Positions 13,789-21,146 of a stretch of 21,146 nucleotides of DNA are shown piece after piece. Under the pieces are notes generated by a model. The model made no database searches, was not told the DNA's origin, and was given only the letters and a program-made list of their open reading frames with translations. The translations under genes were made by a program, and so were the position numbers. Origin of the DNA: a virus. Every line of letters starts with the position of its first letter. The stretch's first letter is position 1. The stretch lies in the IMG/VR virus record IMGVR_UViG_3300032304_001097, positions 1 to 21,146 of that record; one strand, written 5' to 3'.

Positions 13789-14667
13789 ATGGCAGTTGTG
13801 GCCGTTTTGGAAACCGCTCGCGGCACTGGCGTCAGCGGCAAGTTCGGCGAGTCGTTCACGTTCACTCGCCGGTGGCTTGTGCGTGTCGACTCCCCGTTCA
13901 CGCCGCGCACGCTGATTGCTCGCGCCCCCGGCATCGTGTTCGGCGCGGGCCATCCAGACTTTGCCAGCCACAAGGCAATGGAATTCGACTGCACAGAGGA
14001 GAGCGGAGACGGCTTGATGTGGTCGATCACGGTGCGGTATTACATCCCGCCGGTCGACAACACGCCTAATCCTGCTACGGGAATGCCGGCCGACAGTTGG
14101 TCGGGCAGCGGCACGACGATCACCATCCCGGTCTTTGAAGACAAGGACGGCGGCAAGATTGTCAATTCCGCGAAAGATCCGCTGGAGGGGGCCGAGCGAG
14201 AGTCGAGCGAGTTCACGCTCAACCTGACCAAGTGCTACGCCGACCTGTCCTGGTCTCCGATTGCCGAGTCGCAATCGAACACCGTGAACAGCTCGACGTG
14301 GAACGGCTCGCCCGCCAGGACGTGGAAGGTGGCGTTCAAGAGTGCTTCCAAGAAGGAGGCCACCTCAAGCTCGGCCGACACGACCCAGCCATACTGGGAG
14401 ACCACGTGGGAGTTTTGCTACCGGGCGGAAAAGTGGGACTACAAACCGTGGGATGTCGGGTTCAACCAGCTCGTCGACTCGTCGGGCAATCCGGCAGCCA
14501 ACGGGTCAAGTCGTGCCGCCGTTCTGGGGGCCGACAAAAAGCCAGTAAAGGCACCAGTGGCGCTGTCGAGCGGTGGCGTGGCCAAGGCTGCTGGCTCGGC
14601 CCCCGACGCCCTGACGTTCAAGCTCTACAAAGAGACTGACTTCTCCGTCTTTGGGACGCCGAGCTAA
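13789..14667 (+). CDS. unknown tail protein after the tape measure (distal tail region)
   Basis: 292-aa beta-rich protein in the position normally held by the distal tail protein (Dit). I cannot identify it by sequence. Visible: an N-terminal SFTFTRRWLVRVDSPFTPRT (strand and loop), a central block VNSAKDPLEGAERESSEFTLNLTKCYADLSWS, then FKSASKKEATSS and WETTWEFCYRAEKWDYKPWDVGFNQLVDSSGNP. The last includes a Trp/Tyr-rich stretch that could form a tail-tip surface. The Ser/Thr/Ala-rich C-terminal tail ends in TFKLYKETDFSVFGTPS. The ATG is four bases after the tape measure stop. Dit or another tail-hub role is inference from order only. Confidence 0.6.
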   Translation: MAVVAVLETARGTGVSGKFGESFTFTRRWLVRVDSPFTPRTLIARAPGIVFGAGHPDFASHKAMEFDCTEESGDGLMWSITVRYYIPPVDNTPNPATGMPADSWSGSGTTITIPVFEDKDGGKIVNSAKDPLEGAERESSEFTLNLTKCYADLSWSPIAESQSNTVNSSTWNGSPARTWKVAFKSASKKEATSSSADTTQPYWETTWEFCYRAEKWDYKPWDVGFNQLVDSSGNPAANGSSRAAVLGADKKPVKAPVALSSGGVAKAAGSAPDALTFKLYKETDFSVFGTPS

Positions 14668-15005
14668 TGGCCAAGCCTCCGCGACAATCCGGGCGGAAGG
14701 TGACCTTCACGCCGGAGGCCGCCCAGCGGATCGCTCGCGCCGTTGTCACAGTTGAGAAGGGCGACCGCTCGATCGCGGCAGCAGGCCGACAGTCGGCCGC
14801 CGGCGACGACGGCATCGTCCGCGGTACGTTCACTGCACCGTGGGATAAAGGGAGTAACAAGACGGTGACGGATGCCACGCTATCAAGCGTCACGTATGAG
14901 GGCGTGAAGAACTACTTTGCCACCGTAAGCGGATCTGGCAGTAAGAAGTGTGCGATTGCCTACGTTGCCGGCGAATGGATTCTCATAGCAGCGGAGTGCG
15001 GCTAA
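14667..15005 (+). CDS. unknown small tail-region protein
   Basis: 112-aa protein, one-base overlap (TAATG) with the previous stop and again with the next start. A basic N-terminus (KPPRQSGRKVTFTPEAAQRIARAVVTVEKGDR) is followed by a compact strand-rich domain with APWDKGSNKTVTDATLS, NYFATVSGSGSKKCAIAYVAGEW and the ending ILIAAECG. The domain looks like a small structural module attached to the tail tip. No family is recognised. The coupling indicates it is made at the same level as its neighbours. Confidence 0.55.
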   Translation: MAKPPRQSGRKVTFTPEAAQRIARAVVTVEKGDRSIAAAGRQSAAGDDGIVRGTFTAPWDKGSNKTVTDATLSSVTYEGVKNYFATVSGSGSKKCAIAYVAGEWILIAAECG

Positions 15006-15802
15006 TGCTTGGAGCAAGTTGCAGCCCGTGCTGTGGTGGTGGTTGTAGCTGTGAGATAAAACCGTCGTCAATGAAGCTAACCACACCAACGGTTGGCCGA
15101 CTAATTGACGAGCGGCTGCTATATGTGGTGGGGCCGCAGGTTGGAACACCTGCGCCGAACGGATTTCTTTTTGCAGAGCCAGCCAATGTTGATGCCGCAG
15201 TAATGCTTAACTTTGTTCGAGGCATCGGAAGCGCTGGGTTTGGGTCTACGGAAGTTGTTCTGACGCGCGACGACTCAGTCGCCCCGTACAGTGGATTCGG
15301 GTATGCCTACGACGGCGTTCCTGGAGTCGCCAGCGGCAGTTCTCGAGCGTTCAGGTTTTTCAATTTTTTCGGAGGCCCCAGTGTAGATGTTCCGAATTTA
15401 ACCACGACCTGTATGTCGCTCAATGCGAGGGTGTTTTTGTATTCCGCTTCAGATGGGCCATCGGTAACCACCGACTCTACGGAGCCGCAGCAACGCCCGT
15501 GTGTTCGCATTGGTTTCTATGTATCAGACACGCACAGGGTCAGTGCGCCATATGATCACATCGTATTTACGAGGGTCGCGTCGTGCGATGGACTTAGTGC
15601 TGTCCAAACATTTCTGGAGCCTAACGACTTTGGTACTGGCAGCAGAGTATTCCGGCCACCCGCTGTGTGCATTCCCAGGTTCTTGAACATTCCTGTGTTT
15701 GGAAACTCAAACAGTTACTACTCAGACACTACGTCGGCCACGCCTCTTACTGGAGACACGATGGGGTTCTGGTATTACGGCGTTTCTCTCGACAGCCAAT
15801 GA
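15005..15802 (+). CDS. unknown Cys-rich-N-terminus tail protein, A+T-richer than its neighbours
   Basis: 265-aa protein with an N-terminal Cys cluster, CSPCCGGGCSC (residues 6-16), then a strand-rich, Phe/Ser/Thr-rich body (for example FRFFNFFGG and FGNSNSYYSDTTS). No family is recognised. Base use differs visibly: runs such as TTTTTCAATTTTTTC and more A/T in third positions than in genes on either side, suggesting a more recent arrival than the core. The start ATG makes a TAATG overlap with the previous gene, and its stop overlaps the next in ATGA. Given the place, an adhesion or tail-tip surface role is plausible. Confidence 0.6.
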   Translation: MLGASCSPCCGGGCSCEIKPSSMKLTTPTVGRLIDERLLYVVGPQVGTPAPNGFLFAEPANVDAAVMLNFVRGIGSAGFGSTEVVLTRDDSVAPYSGFGYAYDGVPGVASGSSRAFRFFNFFGGPSVDVPNLTTTCMSLNARVFLYSASDGPSVTTDSTEPQQRPCVRIGFYVSDTHRVSAPYDHIVFTRVASCDGLSAVQTFLEPNDFGTGSRVFRPPAVCIPRFLNIPVFGNSNSYYSDTTSATPLTGDTMGFWYYGVSLDSQ

Positions 15803-16188
15803 ATTGCACGTTTGAAAGCGGGTCGAGCTCGTGTTCACGATGCGGCATTGAGTCGCCTTGGCCTGGCGTTCCGAGGATGTGCCGATCTGCCCCCGGCTTC
15901 CTCAATGAGCCGCAGTCTGTCGCCCTGCCCACCCACGGCCCTGGCGCCGAGCTTAAAAAGCTCCTCGCCCACGTCGGCATCACCGCCACGCCCGACTGTT
16001 CCTGCAACGCTCGCGCTGCCGAGATGGACCGCCAGGGCGTCGAGTGGTGCGAGGCCAACATCGACACCATCGTGGGCTGGCTCCGCGAGCAGGCCGCCGC
16101 CCGCGGCCTGCCGTTCCTCGACATTGCCGGGCGGCTCTTGGTGCGGCGGGCGATCGGCAATGCCCGGAAAGCCGCTGCCGGCGGATAA
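15799..16188 (+). CDS. unknown Cys-rich protein with conserved C-terminal helical domain
   Basis: 129-aa protein. An N-terminal Cys cluster (C3, C12, C15, C28) is followed by a Gly/Pro-rich turn (THGPGAELKKLLAHVG). A second cluster follows, C67-x-C69 with C84 in CSCNARAAEMDRQGVEWC, and then a helix IVGWLREQAAARGLPF and a C-terminal helix ending in RRAIGNARKAA. The segment from GPGAELKK to RGLPF looks like a compact conserved domain that probably binds zinc. I have the impression of similar small proteins in other phages but cannot name a family. It overlaps the preceding stop in ATGA. It was probably an independent small protein that joined the operon. Confidence 0.6.
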   Translation: MNCTFESGSSSCSRCGIESPWPGVPRMCRSAPGFLNEPQSVALPTHGPGAELKKLLAHVGITATPDCSCNARAAEMDRQGVEWCEANIDTIVGWLREQAAARGLPFLDIAGRLLVRRAIGNARKAAAGG

Positions 16189-16255
16189 CGCAGACTTCAA
16201 CGATTAACGCCCGCAGCCACAATTCAGAGCCTGACCCCACCGCAGGAGCGCAGGC
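16189..16255. other. 67-base gap between tail genes
   Basis: A short gap after the Cys-rich protein. It holds AGGAG about eight bases before the next GTG, a good ribosome binding site. No promoter or hairpin is convincing. The break separates the tail-tip group from the fibre group. Confidence 0.4.
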
Positions 16256-16642
16256 GTGGCCACAGAGTTCGTCCAGACACCGGCAGAGATGTCGATCGAG
16301 TGCGTGGGGGGCGACGAGCTCAACATCGGCTTGGCGTTCACCTCGGGCTCGACACCTATCAACCTGACCGGCTACACGTTCGAGGCCCGCGTCTATCTGC
16401 CAGTGTTCTCGAATCCCAGCGGATCAATGGCCGAGGGGGCCTACACGGTCGGCACAACGGCCGCCGCGTTCACCGTGTCGGCTGTTTCGCTTTCGGGCGG
16501 AACAGTAAACATCGGGCTCACTGAATTGCAGACGTCGGGGCTTAGTGCGGCGGTTGGCTACCGCTGGTATTTCCGCTGGACCGACACATCTGGCGTAACG
16601 CTGACCGTTCTATCGGGACCGTTCACGGCGAGGGCACCGTGA
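16256..16642 (+). CDS. small beta-sandwich protein, phage tail/baseplate accessory-like, GTG start
   Basis: 128-aa beta-rich protein. The pattern at residues 15-45 (ECVGGDELNIGLAFTSGSTPINLTGYTFEARVYL) resembles the N-terminal domain of phage baseplate upper and tail-fibre-associated proteins: Gly-Asp, alternating strand, then a Pro-Ile-Asn-Leu-Thr-Gly motif. Later strands read TVNIGLTELQTSGLSAAVGYRWYFRWTD and VLSGPFTARAP. AGGAG is seven bases before the GTG, so I accept that start. The end overlaps the long fibre gene in a GTGA, so the two proteins are probably made together as a complex. Exact family unproven. Confidence 0.65.
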   Translation: MATEFVQTPAEMSIECVGGDELNIGLAFTSGSTPINLTGYTFEARVYLPVFSNPSGSMAEGAYTVGTTAAAFTVSAVSLSGGTVNIGLTELQTSGLSAAVGYRWYFRWTDTSGVTLTVLSGPFTARAP

Positions 16643-18744
16643 GCGTAACAGTCACCGTCAACGGCAAGAGCGGCCCATCGGTTGTCGCCACGAGCGGCGA
16701 CACGATCTCGGCGAACGTGACGAAGAACACCGCCGTAAACGTCTCCGCGTCGGCGGCTGCAGCACCAGGCGGAATCGGACTGACAGGGCCGCAGGGGCCG
16801 CCCTCTACGACGATCACGGTCGGAAACGTCTCGACGCTCTCCGCCGGCAGCTCGGCCACGGTGGCCGCCACCTCGAGCAACAACGGGGCCAACCTGACGC
16901 TGGCGTTCGGCATTCCAGCCGGGGCCACGGGCTCCAACGGCATCACGCCTACCATCTCGGTCAGTGCTTCCACGCTGTCGGCTGGATGCCTGGCGACCGT
17001 CGCGGCCACGTCGAGCAACGGCGGTGCCAACGTCGCCCTGGCGTTCGGCATTCCGCAAGGCGCGACCGGTGCTGGCGGATCAAACCTGACGCTCTCCGAC
17101 GCCACGCCCGCGAATCTCGGGACGGCGTCAGCTGGCAGTAGCAATCTGGTGGCGAGAGCGGATCACGTCCACTCGCTGCCGGTGATCGCCTACAGCAACC
17201 TTTCGGGCGTGCCGGCAAACTTCCCGACAAACACGACGCTTGTGAGCGGACTGAATGCGTCCTACTCAGGAATCAACCACGGGCACAACTACGTCACCAG
17301 CATCAACGGCATTGCTGGAGCGTTGACGCTGGCACCCGGCCCCAACGTCACGATCTCGTCGAACAACCTGACGCTGACGATTGACAGTATCGGCGGCGGC
17401 ATCAGCCAGAATGATTCGATTGATGGCGGCGACTACATCGGGCAGATTCTGGGCGGGATCACGTTTGCCACGCAGCCGCAATCGCAGACGCTGACGCTGG
17501 CGGGATTCTCGCTCACGTTCTCGGCACTGAACGTGACCGCGACGGGCACGCCCAGCACATGGCTTCCAGACGGCGGCACGTTCGCCCTTAATGACAACTT
17601 ATCACCAGCATCAACGCTCGGCGCGGTGGCATTCAATAGCGGGCTGCTGGCGAACTATCGCAGGCTTGATGCGAACGGTACGCAGTATGCCGCTCTGTTG
17701 TCCTCGACCAACAACGGTGCGACTTGGACTGAAGCACTGCTGCTTGACACGGGTGGCGGCTTCGGCGCAGGCGCATTCGATATCTCTAGAAAGATATCGC
17801 TTGCAAGCAACGGAACGCGGACGCTGATAACCACGGGGATCAGTCGCGCATTCGACAGCCAGGTGGCTAACGCGGCACTGGTAATGAGGCGAGTAGACGG
17901 CAGCAATCTCAGCAACGCAGTACAGACGACGCAGCAGTACGCGCAAGTGGTGTATCTGCCGTCTGCGCAGCTGTTTCTAGCCATTGGGTTTTCAGGAAGC
18001 GCAATCTACCGATCACCCGACGGCGTTGCTTGGACGGAAATGGCGATTGGCGTTGGCGGCCCGCGGGCTCTGCACGTCGTCAACGGCATTGCCGTCGCCA
18101 TGCTCACAACTGGTGCCGTGCGATCAACGGACGGCGTGCAGTGGTCCTCTACGACCGTATATACCGACGAATACGGCACACCGGGCTATCAGTCGTCCGC
18201 AAGCAGTGCGACGCGAGTCGTGTGGATCGACAGTTCGGGCGTTGCCAGGTGCTCATCGGACGGATCTGCATGGGTGGCATCGTCCTCGGCCTCATTCGCC
18301 TCTCGCGTCACCTACGCTGCTGGCGTGTTCTGGGCGTTTTCGGGAACATCGTCTAGCACTGCACACACGTCGCCAGACGGCGTGACGTGGACTGCCCGCA
18401 CGCTGCCCGCTGCCAGCAGAGTCGTTGACGCTGCTGCGGCTGGTGCGTCTGGCCCTGTCGTCATCCTCGGCACAGCGCCTGCGTTGGCAACGGTGAGCGG
18501 TGCGACTGCCAGTGCCAACCTCAGCGTATCCGCAACGTCTGACGGCGGCGCTGCCGTCTCGTACCAGTGGCAGCGTTCGCTGGACGCGGGCACGACTTGG
18601 TCGAACGTCGCAAACGCAACCACGTCGTCGCTGTCGCTCAACCTGAGCACCGCAGACAGCGGTACGCGGTATCGAGCGCTGGCGAGTGCGACAGGCGCAA
18701 GCACGCTGGCGAGTCAGTCAGCAATTCTCACGGTCACGGGGTAA
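16639..18744 (+). CDS. tail fibre protein with tandem repeats, Asp-box repeats and Ig-like end, GTG start
   Basis: 701-aa host-contact protein. From the N-terminus: a short strand-rich domain (1-45); a collagen-like GGIGLTGPQGPP; two ~43-residue repeats, at about 58-100 and 104-146, sharing LSAG, TVAATSSN, GAN and AFGIP-GATG blocks; and then ADHVHSLP and NHGHNYV, a His pattern seen in trimeric fibre shafts. After about residue 350 come five Asp-box-type motifs (S-x-D/N-G-x-x-W), at about 355, 457, 494, 537 and 576, each beginning with Ser/Thr and ending in Trp. That implies a propeller-like region. The C-terminal 90 residues have the Ig-like YQWQRSLDAGTTWSNV. The GTG overlaps the upstream stop. 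Confidence 0.8.
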   Translation: MSVTVTVNGKSGPSVVATSGDTISANVTKNTAVNVSASAAAAPGGIGLTGPQGPPSTTITVGNVSTLSAGSSATVAATSSNNGANLTLAFGIPAGATGSNGITPTISVSASTLSAGCLATVAATSSNGGANVALAFGIPQGATGAGGSNLTLSDATPANLGTASAGSSNLVARADHVHSLPVIAYSNLSGVPANFPTNTTLVSGLNASYSGINHGHNYVTSINGIAGALTLAPGPNVTISSNNLTLTIDSIGGGISQNDSIDGGDYIGQILGGITFATQPQSQTLTLAGFSLTFSALNVTATGTPSTWLPDGGTFALNDNLSPASTLGAVAFNSGLLANYRRLDANGTQYAALLSSTNNGATWTEALLLDTGGGFGAGAFDISRKISLASNGTRTLITTGISRAFDSQVANAALVMRRVDGSNLSNAVQTTQQYAQVVYLPSAQLFLAIGFSGSAIYRSPDGVAWTEMAIGVGGPRALHVVNGIAVAMLTTGAVRSTDGVQWSSTTVYTDEYGTPGYQSSASSATRVVWIDSSGVARCSSDGSAWVASSSASFASRVTYAAGVFWAFSGTSSSTAHTSPDGVTWTARTLPAASRVVDAAAAGASGPVVILGTAPALATVSGATASANLSVSATSDGGAAVSYQWQRSLDAGTTWSNVANATTSSLSLNLSTADSGTRYRALASATGASTLASQSAILTVTG

Positions 18745-18747
18745 GAA

Positions 18748-20175
18748 ATGCCAAACAAGATCAAATTGCGCCGCTCCTACACCGCCGGTGCCGTGCCGCT
18801 GACCAGCGACCTCGAAACCAACGAGTGTTGCATTAACTACGCTGACAACAAGCTGTACGTGAAGACGCCCAGCGGAACGATCCAAGCAATCACGCTCGGC
18901 GGTGGTGGTGGCGGCTCGGCTAGCATCGTCACCGCAGCTACGGTCTCGGCGTTACCTGGCACGGGGGCCAGCGGCGTAATTTATGTGGCAACGGACACAT
19001 CTCGCGCCTACCAATGGCAGGGTGCGTACATTGAGTTGGGCGTAAGTGGTGGTGGTTCCGGTGGAGACGCCACAGACACAGTGCTTCGTGCATTGTTCAC
19101 GCCCGCCGCACCGACCGGCGTGACGGTGGCAGGCGGCAACGCGCAAGCGACCGTGTCGTGGACTGCGCCAACTGGCGTGATCTCGGCGGCTCCTGTCACC
19201 GACTATGTCGTGCAGTTCAGTTCTAACAGCGGCTCAACGTGGACGACTTTCAGCGACGGCACCTCAACTACTGCGTCTGCGGTGGTGACGGGGCTGACCA
19301 ACGGCACGGCATATGTGTTTCGCGTAGCCGCAGCGAACAGCCTCGGGCAGGGTGCGTTTTCGTCTGCGAGCGGTGCTGTGACTCCTGCCGCAGGCGACAT
19401 CATTCAGACGACGGCTGGCTTGTTTGCACGGTACGACGCATCGGAATCCAGCACGCTCTACGGGTCGGTGTCTGGCGGATCAGTCGCGTCCGCCGATAGC
19501 GTCGTCAAGCGTTGGGAGGATCGGTCTGGAAACGGCCGCCACGCTACGCTGCGAGCGGATGCAATCGATGCGTCCTACACAGGCCCGACGCTGAGATCGT
19601 CTTTCCAGAATGGACGGTCAGTTCTTCAGTTCGGCGTTGATGGCGGCGGGCTGATCGGGCTCGGCCTCGACGGCGTCGATGGAATGGGCCTGACGTCGAC
19701 CGGCGGCACGATATTTATCGTCGCCAAAGTAGACGCCAACAGTTACGGCGCACCGCTTGCCAAGGCGCAGGGGTCTTATCGTGGGTGGTGGTGGCAAGTC
19801 AAGCACGAGTACGGCGCGGCTTTTGTGTGGCAGCAGAGCGGCCCCGTGTTCTCTCAACTTTCGGCATCGACTGGCTACAACAACATTTTTGCCGTGATTG
19901 CAATGTCGATGCCAAACGGCAACCTTCCATCATCAGTGATGTACGTGAATGGCACGGCTGTCTCGACGTCGTATTACGCAGATGGTGGTGGCATTTCTGT
20001 TCCACCGTCAGGCAGCGACCGATTTACTATCGGCTACGCCAACCTTGGATCGCAGTCAAATGATTTACGATGGAAGGGGCATATCTGCGAGATCGCTCTG
20101 TATGACCAGCAGATTTCGTCCACTGCTATCGGGCAGATCAGCACGTTTTTGAAAACGAAATGGGGTATCGCCTAA
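18748..20175 (+). CDS. tail fibre protein with FN3 and ConA/LamG-like domains
   Basis: 475-aa fibre or tip protein. The N-terminal ~50 residues (IKLRRSYTAGAVPLTSDL, then INYADNKLYVKTPSGTIQ) resemble the common phage fibre anchor module that attaches to a baseplate. A Gly-rich hinge (51-57) and a short domain follow. One fibronectin type III domain (119-213) begins APTGVTVAGGNAQATVSW and includes FSSNSGSTWTTF and NGTAYVFRVAA. The C-terminal part (about 222-475) has RWEDRSGNGRHATLR and later strands, the layout of a concanavalin-like/LamG sandwich that could bind sugar. Its FN3 is very similar to that in the next gene. The ATG follows the previous stop by three bases. Confidence 0.78.
   Translation: MPNKIKLRRSYTAGAVPLTSDLETNECCINYADNKLYVKTPSGTIQAITLGGGGGGSASIVTAATVSALPGTGASGVIYVATDTSRAYQWQGAYIELGVSGGGSGGDATDTVLRALFTPAAPTGVTVAGGNAQATVSWTAPTGVISAAPVTDYVVQFSSNSGSTWTTFSDGTSTTASAVVTGLTNGTAYVFRVAAANSLGQGAFSSASGAVTPAAGDIIQTTAGLFARYDASESSTLYGSVSGGSVASADSVVKRWEDRSGNGRHATLRADAIDASYTGPTLRSSFQNGRSVLQFGVDGGGLIGLGLDGVDGMGLTSTGGTIFIVAKVDANSYGAPLAKAQGSYRGWWWQVKHEYGAAFVWQQSGPVFSQLSASTGYNNIFAVIAMSMPNGNLPSSVMYVNGTAVSTSYYADGGGISVPPSGSDRFTIGYANLGSQSNDLRWKGHICEIALYDQQISSTAIGQISTFLKTKWGIA
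19102..19386 (+). repeat. FN3 module, copy A
   Basis: Nucleotides encoding the FN3 domain of the first FN3 fibre gene. Copy B is at 20313-20597. The two share long near-identical runs, for example TGCAGTTCAGTTCTAA and CTGACCAACGGCACGGC, more similarity than function alone would need. Both keep the same domain boundaries, so the module appears to have moved or duplicated as a unit. Confidence 0.75.
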
Positions 20176-21047
20176 TGCCACTCTCGCCACCAGCATCCCC
20201 AACAGTCGGACAGACCTACGCTGCCAGCGGGCGAACATGGTCGTGGACAGGGTCAGCTTGGGAACTCGTCGCATCTGCCGGAACCTCCGACTCCCGGTGG
20301 GACTTGTTTCTGCCAGCCGCGCCAACCGGCCTCACTGCGACCGGAGCCAACGCGCAGGCAGCACTGACATGGACGGCACCAACAGGCGTGATCGCGCAGG
20401 CACCGATCACTGACTACACGGTGCAGTTCAGTTCTAATAGCGGCTCGTCTTGGACGACCTTCACACGGGCTGCATCGACGGCAACGAGTGCGACTGTTAC
20501 ATCGCTGACCAACGGCACGGCGTATGTGTTTCGCGTGGCGGCGATTAACGGCATTGGTAATGGTGCTTATACGGCAGCGAGTGGCAGCGTCACGCCAAGT
20601 GCGTCCAGCCTTACGGTCAGTCCATCCAGCGGCACCGCCGATATCGGCACAGCTTACTCATGGAGCGGCGCAGGCACGGCAGCAAGCCCTCTGGAGACTA
20701 GCGATGCCGCCTCGCCTAACGGAATTACGTGGACTTATGGAGGCGGCGCAAACACTTATGACCTCTGGCAGTTTACTTGCGGGGTTTCTGGCACTCTAAC
20801 ATTTGAGCTTGGTGGCGGTTTCGATGGTGACGGCGGCGCTGAGCGACCGAGTTTTGAGCGATACCTCCGCAACGGCGTGCAGTCTACGACTTTTGTTGGT
20901 GGTACGACGAATTTGGGGGATCATTACATACGCAGGTCTATAAGCGTCTCTGCTGGAGATGTTATACGACTTGGACGAGCCTCGCCTTTCTTCGGGTTTG
21001 CAGGCAGCGAAACGCTAAAAGGAAAAATCCGGCTTTGGATTTCATAG
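20175..21047 (+). CDS. tail fibre/tip protein with FN3 domain
   Basis: 290-aa protein. The N-terminus carries SPTVGQTYAASGRTWSWTGSAWELV, a short module often found at the start of phage fibre subunits (Gly-Gln-Thr-Tyr, then W-x-W-x-G-x-x-W). One FN3 domain follows (47-141), very close to that of the gene before. The last ~150 residues are beta-rich and contain TWTYGGGANTYDLWQFTCG and a Gly-rich GGGFDGDGGAERPSFERYLR, with no recognised family. The last third is more A+T-rich than the FN3. The ATG makes a TAATG overlap with the previous stop. Confidence 0.75.
   Translation: MPLSPPASPTVGQTYAASGRTWSWTGSAWELVASAGTSDSRWDLFLPAAPTGLTATGANAQAALTWTAPTGVIAQAPITDYTVQFSSNSGSSWTTFTRAASTATSATVTSLTNGTAYVFRVAAINGIGNGAYTAASGSVTPSASSLTVSPSSGTADIGTAYSWSGAGTAASPLETSDAASPNGITWTYGGGANTYDLWQFTCGVSGTLTFELGGGFDGDGGAERPSFERYLRNGVQSTTFVGGTTNLGDHYIRRSISVSAGDVIRLGRASPFFGFAGSETLKGKIRLWIS
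20313..20597 (+). repeat. FN3 module, copy B
   Basis: Second copy of the FN3 module, inside the following fibre gene; partner at 19102-19386. At the protein level both read APTG near the start, NAQA, WTAPTGVI, FSSNSGS-WTTF and LTNGTAYVFRVAA. Divergence is concentrated near the ends and in the third quarter of the domain, consistent with one duplication followed by drift. Confidence 0.75.
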
Positions 21048-21050
21048 CCC

Positions 21051-21146
21051 ATGCGCAGCCTCATTGAACTTCTAGTCTGCGGCACCATCGGCAGCTACTG
21101 CCTGTGGCGTGCTGCGAGCGTGTTGCCGCGAGCCCTTGCCGAGGCA
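21051..21146 (+). CDS. start of a small membrane protein, cut by the window edge
   Basis: 32 codons are visible, beginning MRSLIELLVCGTIGSYCLW and continuing to the window edge without a stop. One hydrophobic segment (about residues 4-20) suggests a membrane anchor or signal. The ATG follows the fibre stop by three bases, but the upstream ribosome binding site is weak. A small membrane protein such as a holin directly after fibre genes would be a normal arrangement, but too little is seen to decide. Confidence 0.4.
   Translation, partial: MRSLIELLVCGTIGSYCLWRAASVLPRALAEA

Noticed and set aside
13195-14274. Minus-strand reading frame of 359 aa
   Set aside because: Opposite the tape measure and the following tail gene, with no domain; typical of antisense open frames in G+C-rich DNA.
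1-21146. CRISPR array, tRNA gene, insertion sequence or attachment site
   Set aside because: No regular direct repeats with spacers, tRNA-like cloverleaf, transposase gene or integrase with flanking repeats was seen.

Overview
The window holds the packaging, head, tail and fibre genes of a tailed phage or prophage with an HK97-type head and a siphovirus-like tail. All recognisable genes are on the + strand and tightly packed, with many ATGA, GTGA or TAATG start/stop overlaps. Base composition is high in G+C. No integrase, repressor, replication gene, tRNA or host gene is visible, so lytic phage and prophage cannot be told apart. The host cannot be fixed from the sequence. A high-GC diderm bacterium is likely, because a lipobox protein and a spanin-like gene pair are present. 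A planctomycete is a weak guess from the general look of the proteins.

Layout: (1) 47-4130, packaging and head: small terminase (P27-like), large terminase, portal and U35-type prohead protease. (2) 4111-7441, an unusual insert between the protease and the major capsid gene: nine small overlapping or abutting genes. They comprise a zinc-ribbon protein, several one- or two-span membrane proteins, a membrane protein followed by a lipobox protein, a membrane-anchored papain-like cysteine peptidase, a GlsB/YeaQ-like membrane protein and a Cys-cluster protein. (3) 7526-8746, HK97-fold major capsid protein, followed by a strong GC hairpin. (4) 8833-10839, connector and neck genes: a small unknown, gp6-like adaptor, head closure, gp10-like and tail terminator-like. 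(5) 10843-13785, tail tube and tail assembly: two tandem paralogous tail-tube candidates, a tail assembly chaperone with a canonical -1 frameshift site (A_AAA_AAC) leading to a second frame, and a short tape measure (502 aa). (6) 13789-16188, four tail-tip or accessory proteins of unknown function, one clearly richer in A+T. (7) 16256-21047, host-contact proteins: a small beta-rich protein, a 701-aa fibre with Asp-box repeats and an Ig-like end, and two fibre proteins sharing a duplicated fibronectin type III module. A membrane-protein start runs off the right edge.

Working together: the terminases pump DNA through the portal into a shell of capsid protein matured by the protease. The connector genes seal the head and join it to the tail. 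The tail is built from the tube protein(s) on the tape measure with the G/GT-like chaperones. The fibre genes give host recognition. The 4111-7441 cassette is the most interesting part: translationally coupled, rich in membrane proteins, and placed where head genes are normally contiguous. My best inference is a lysis or envelope-interaction module built around a papain-fold peptidase.
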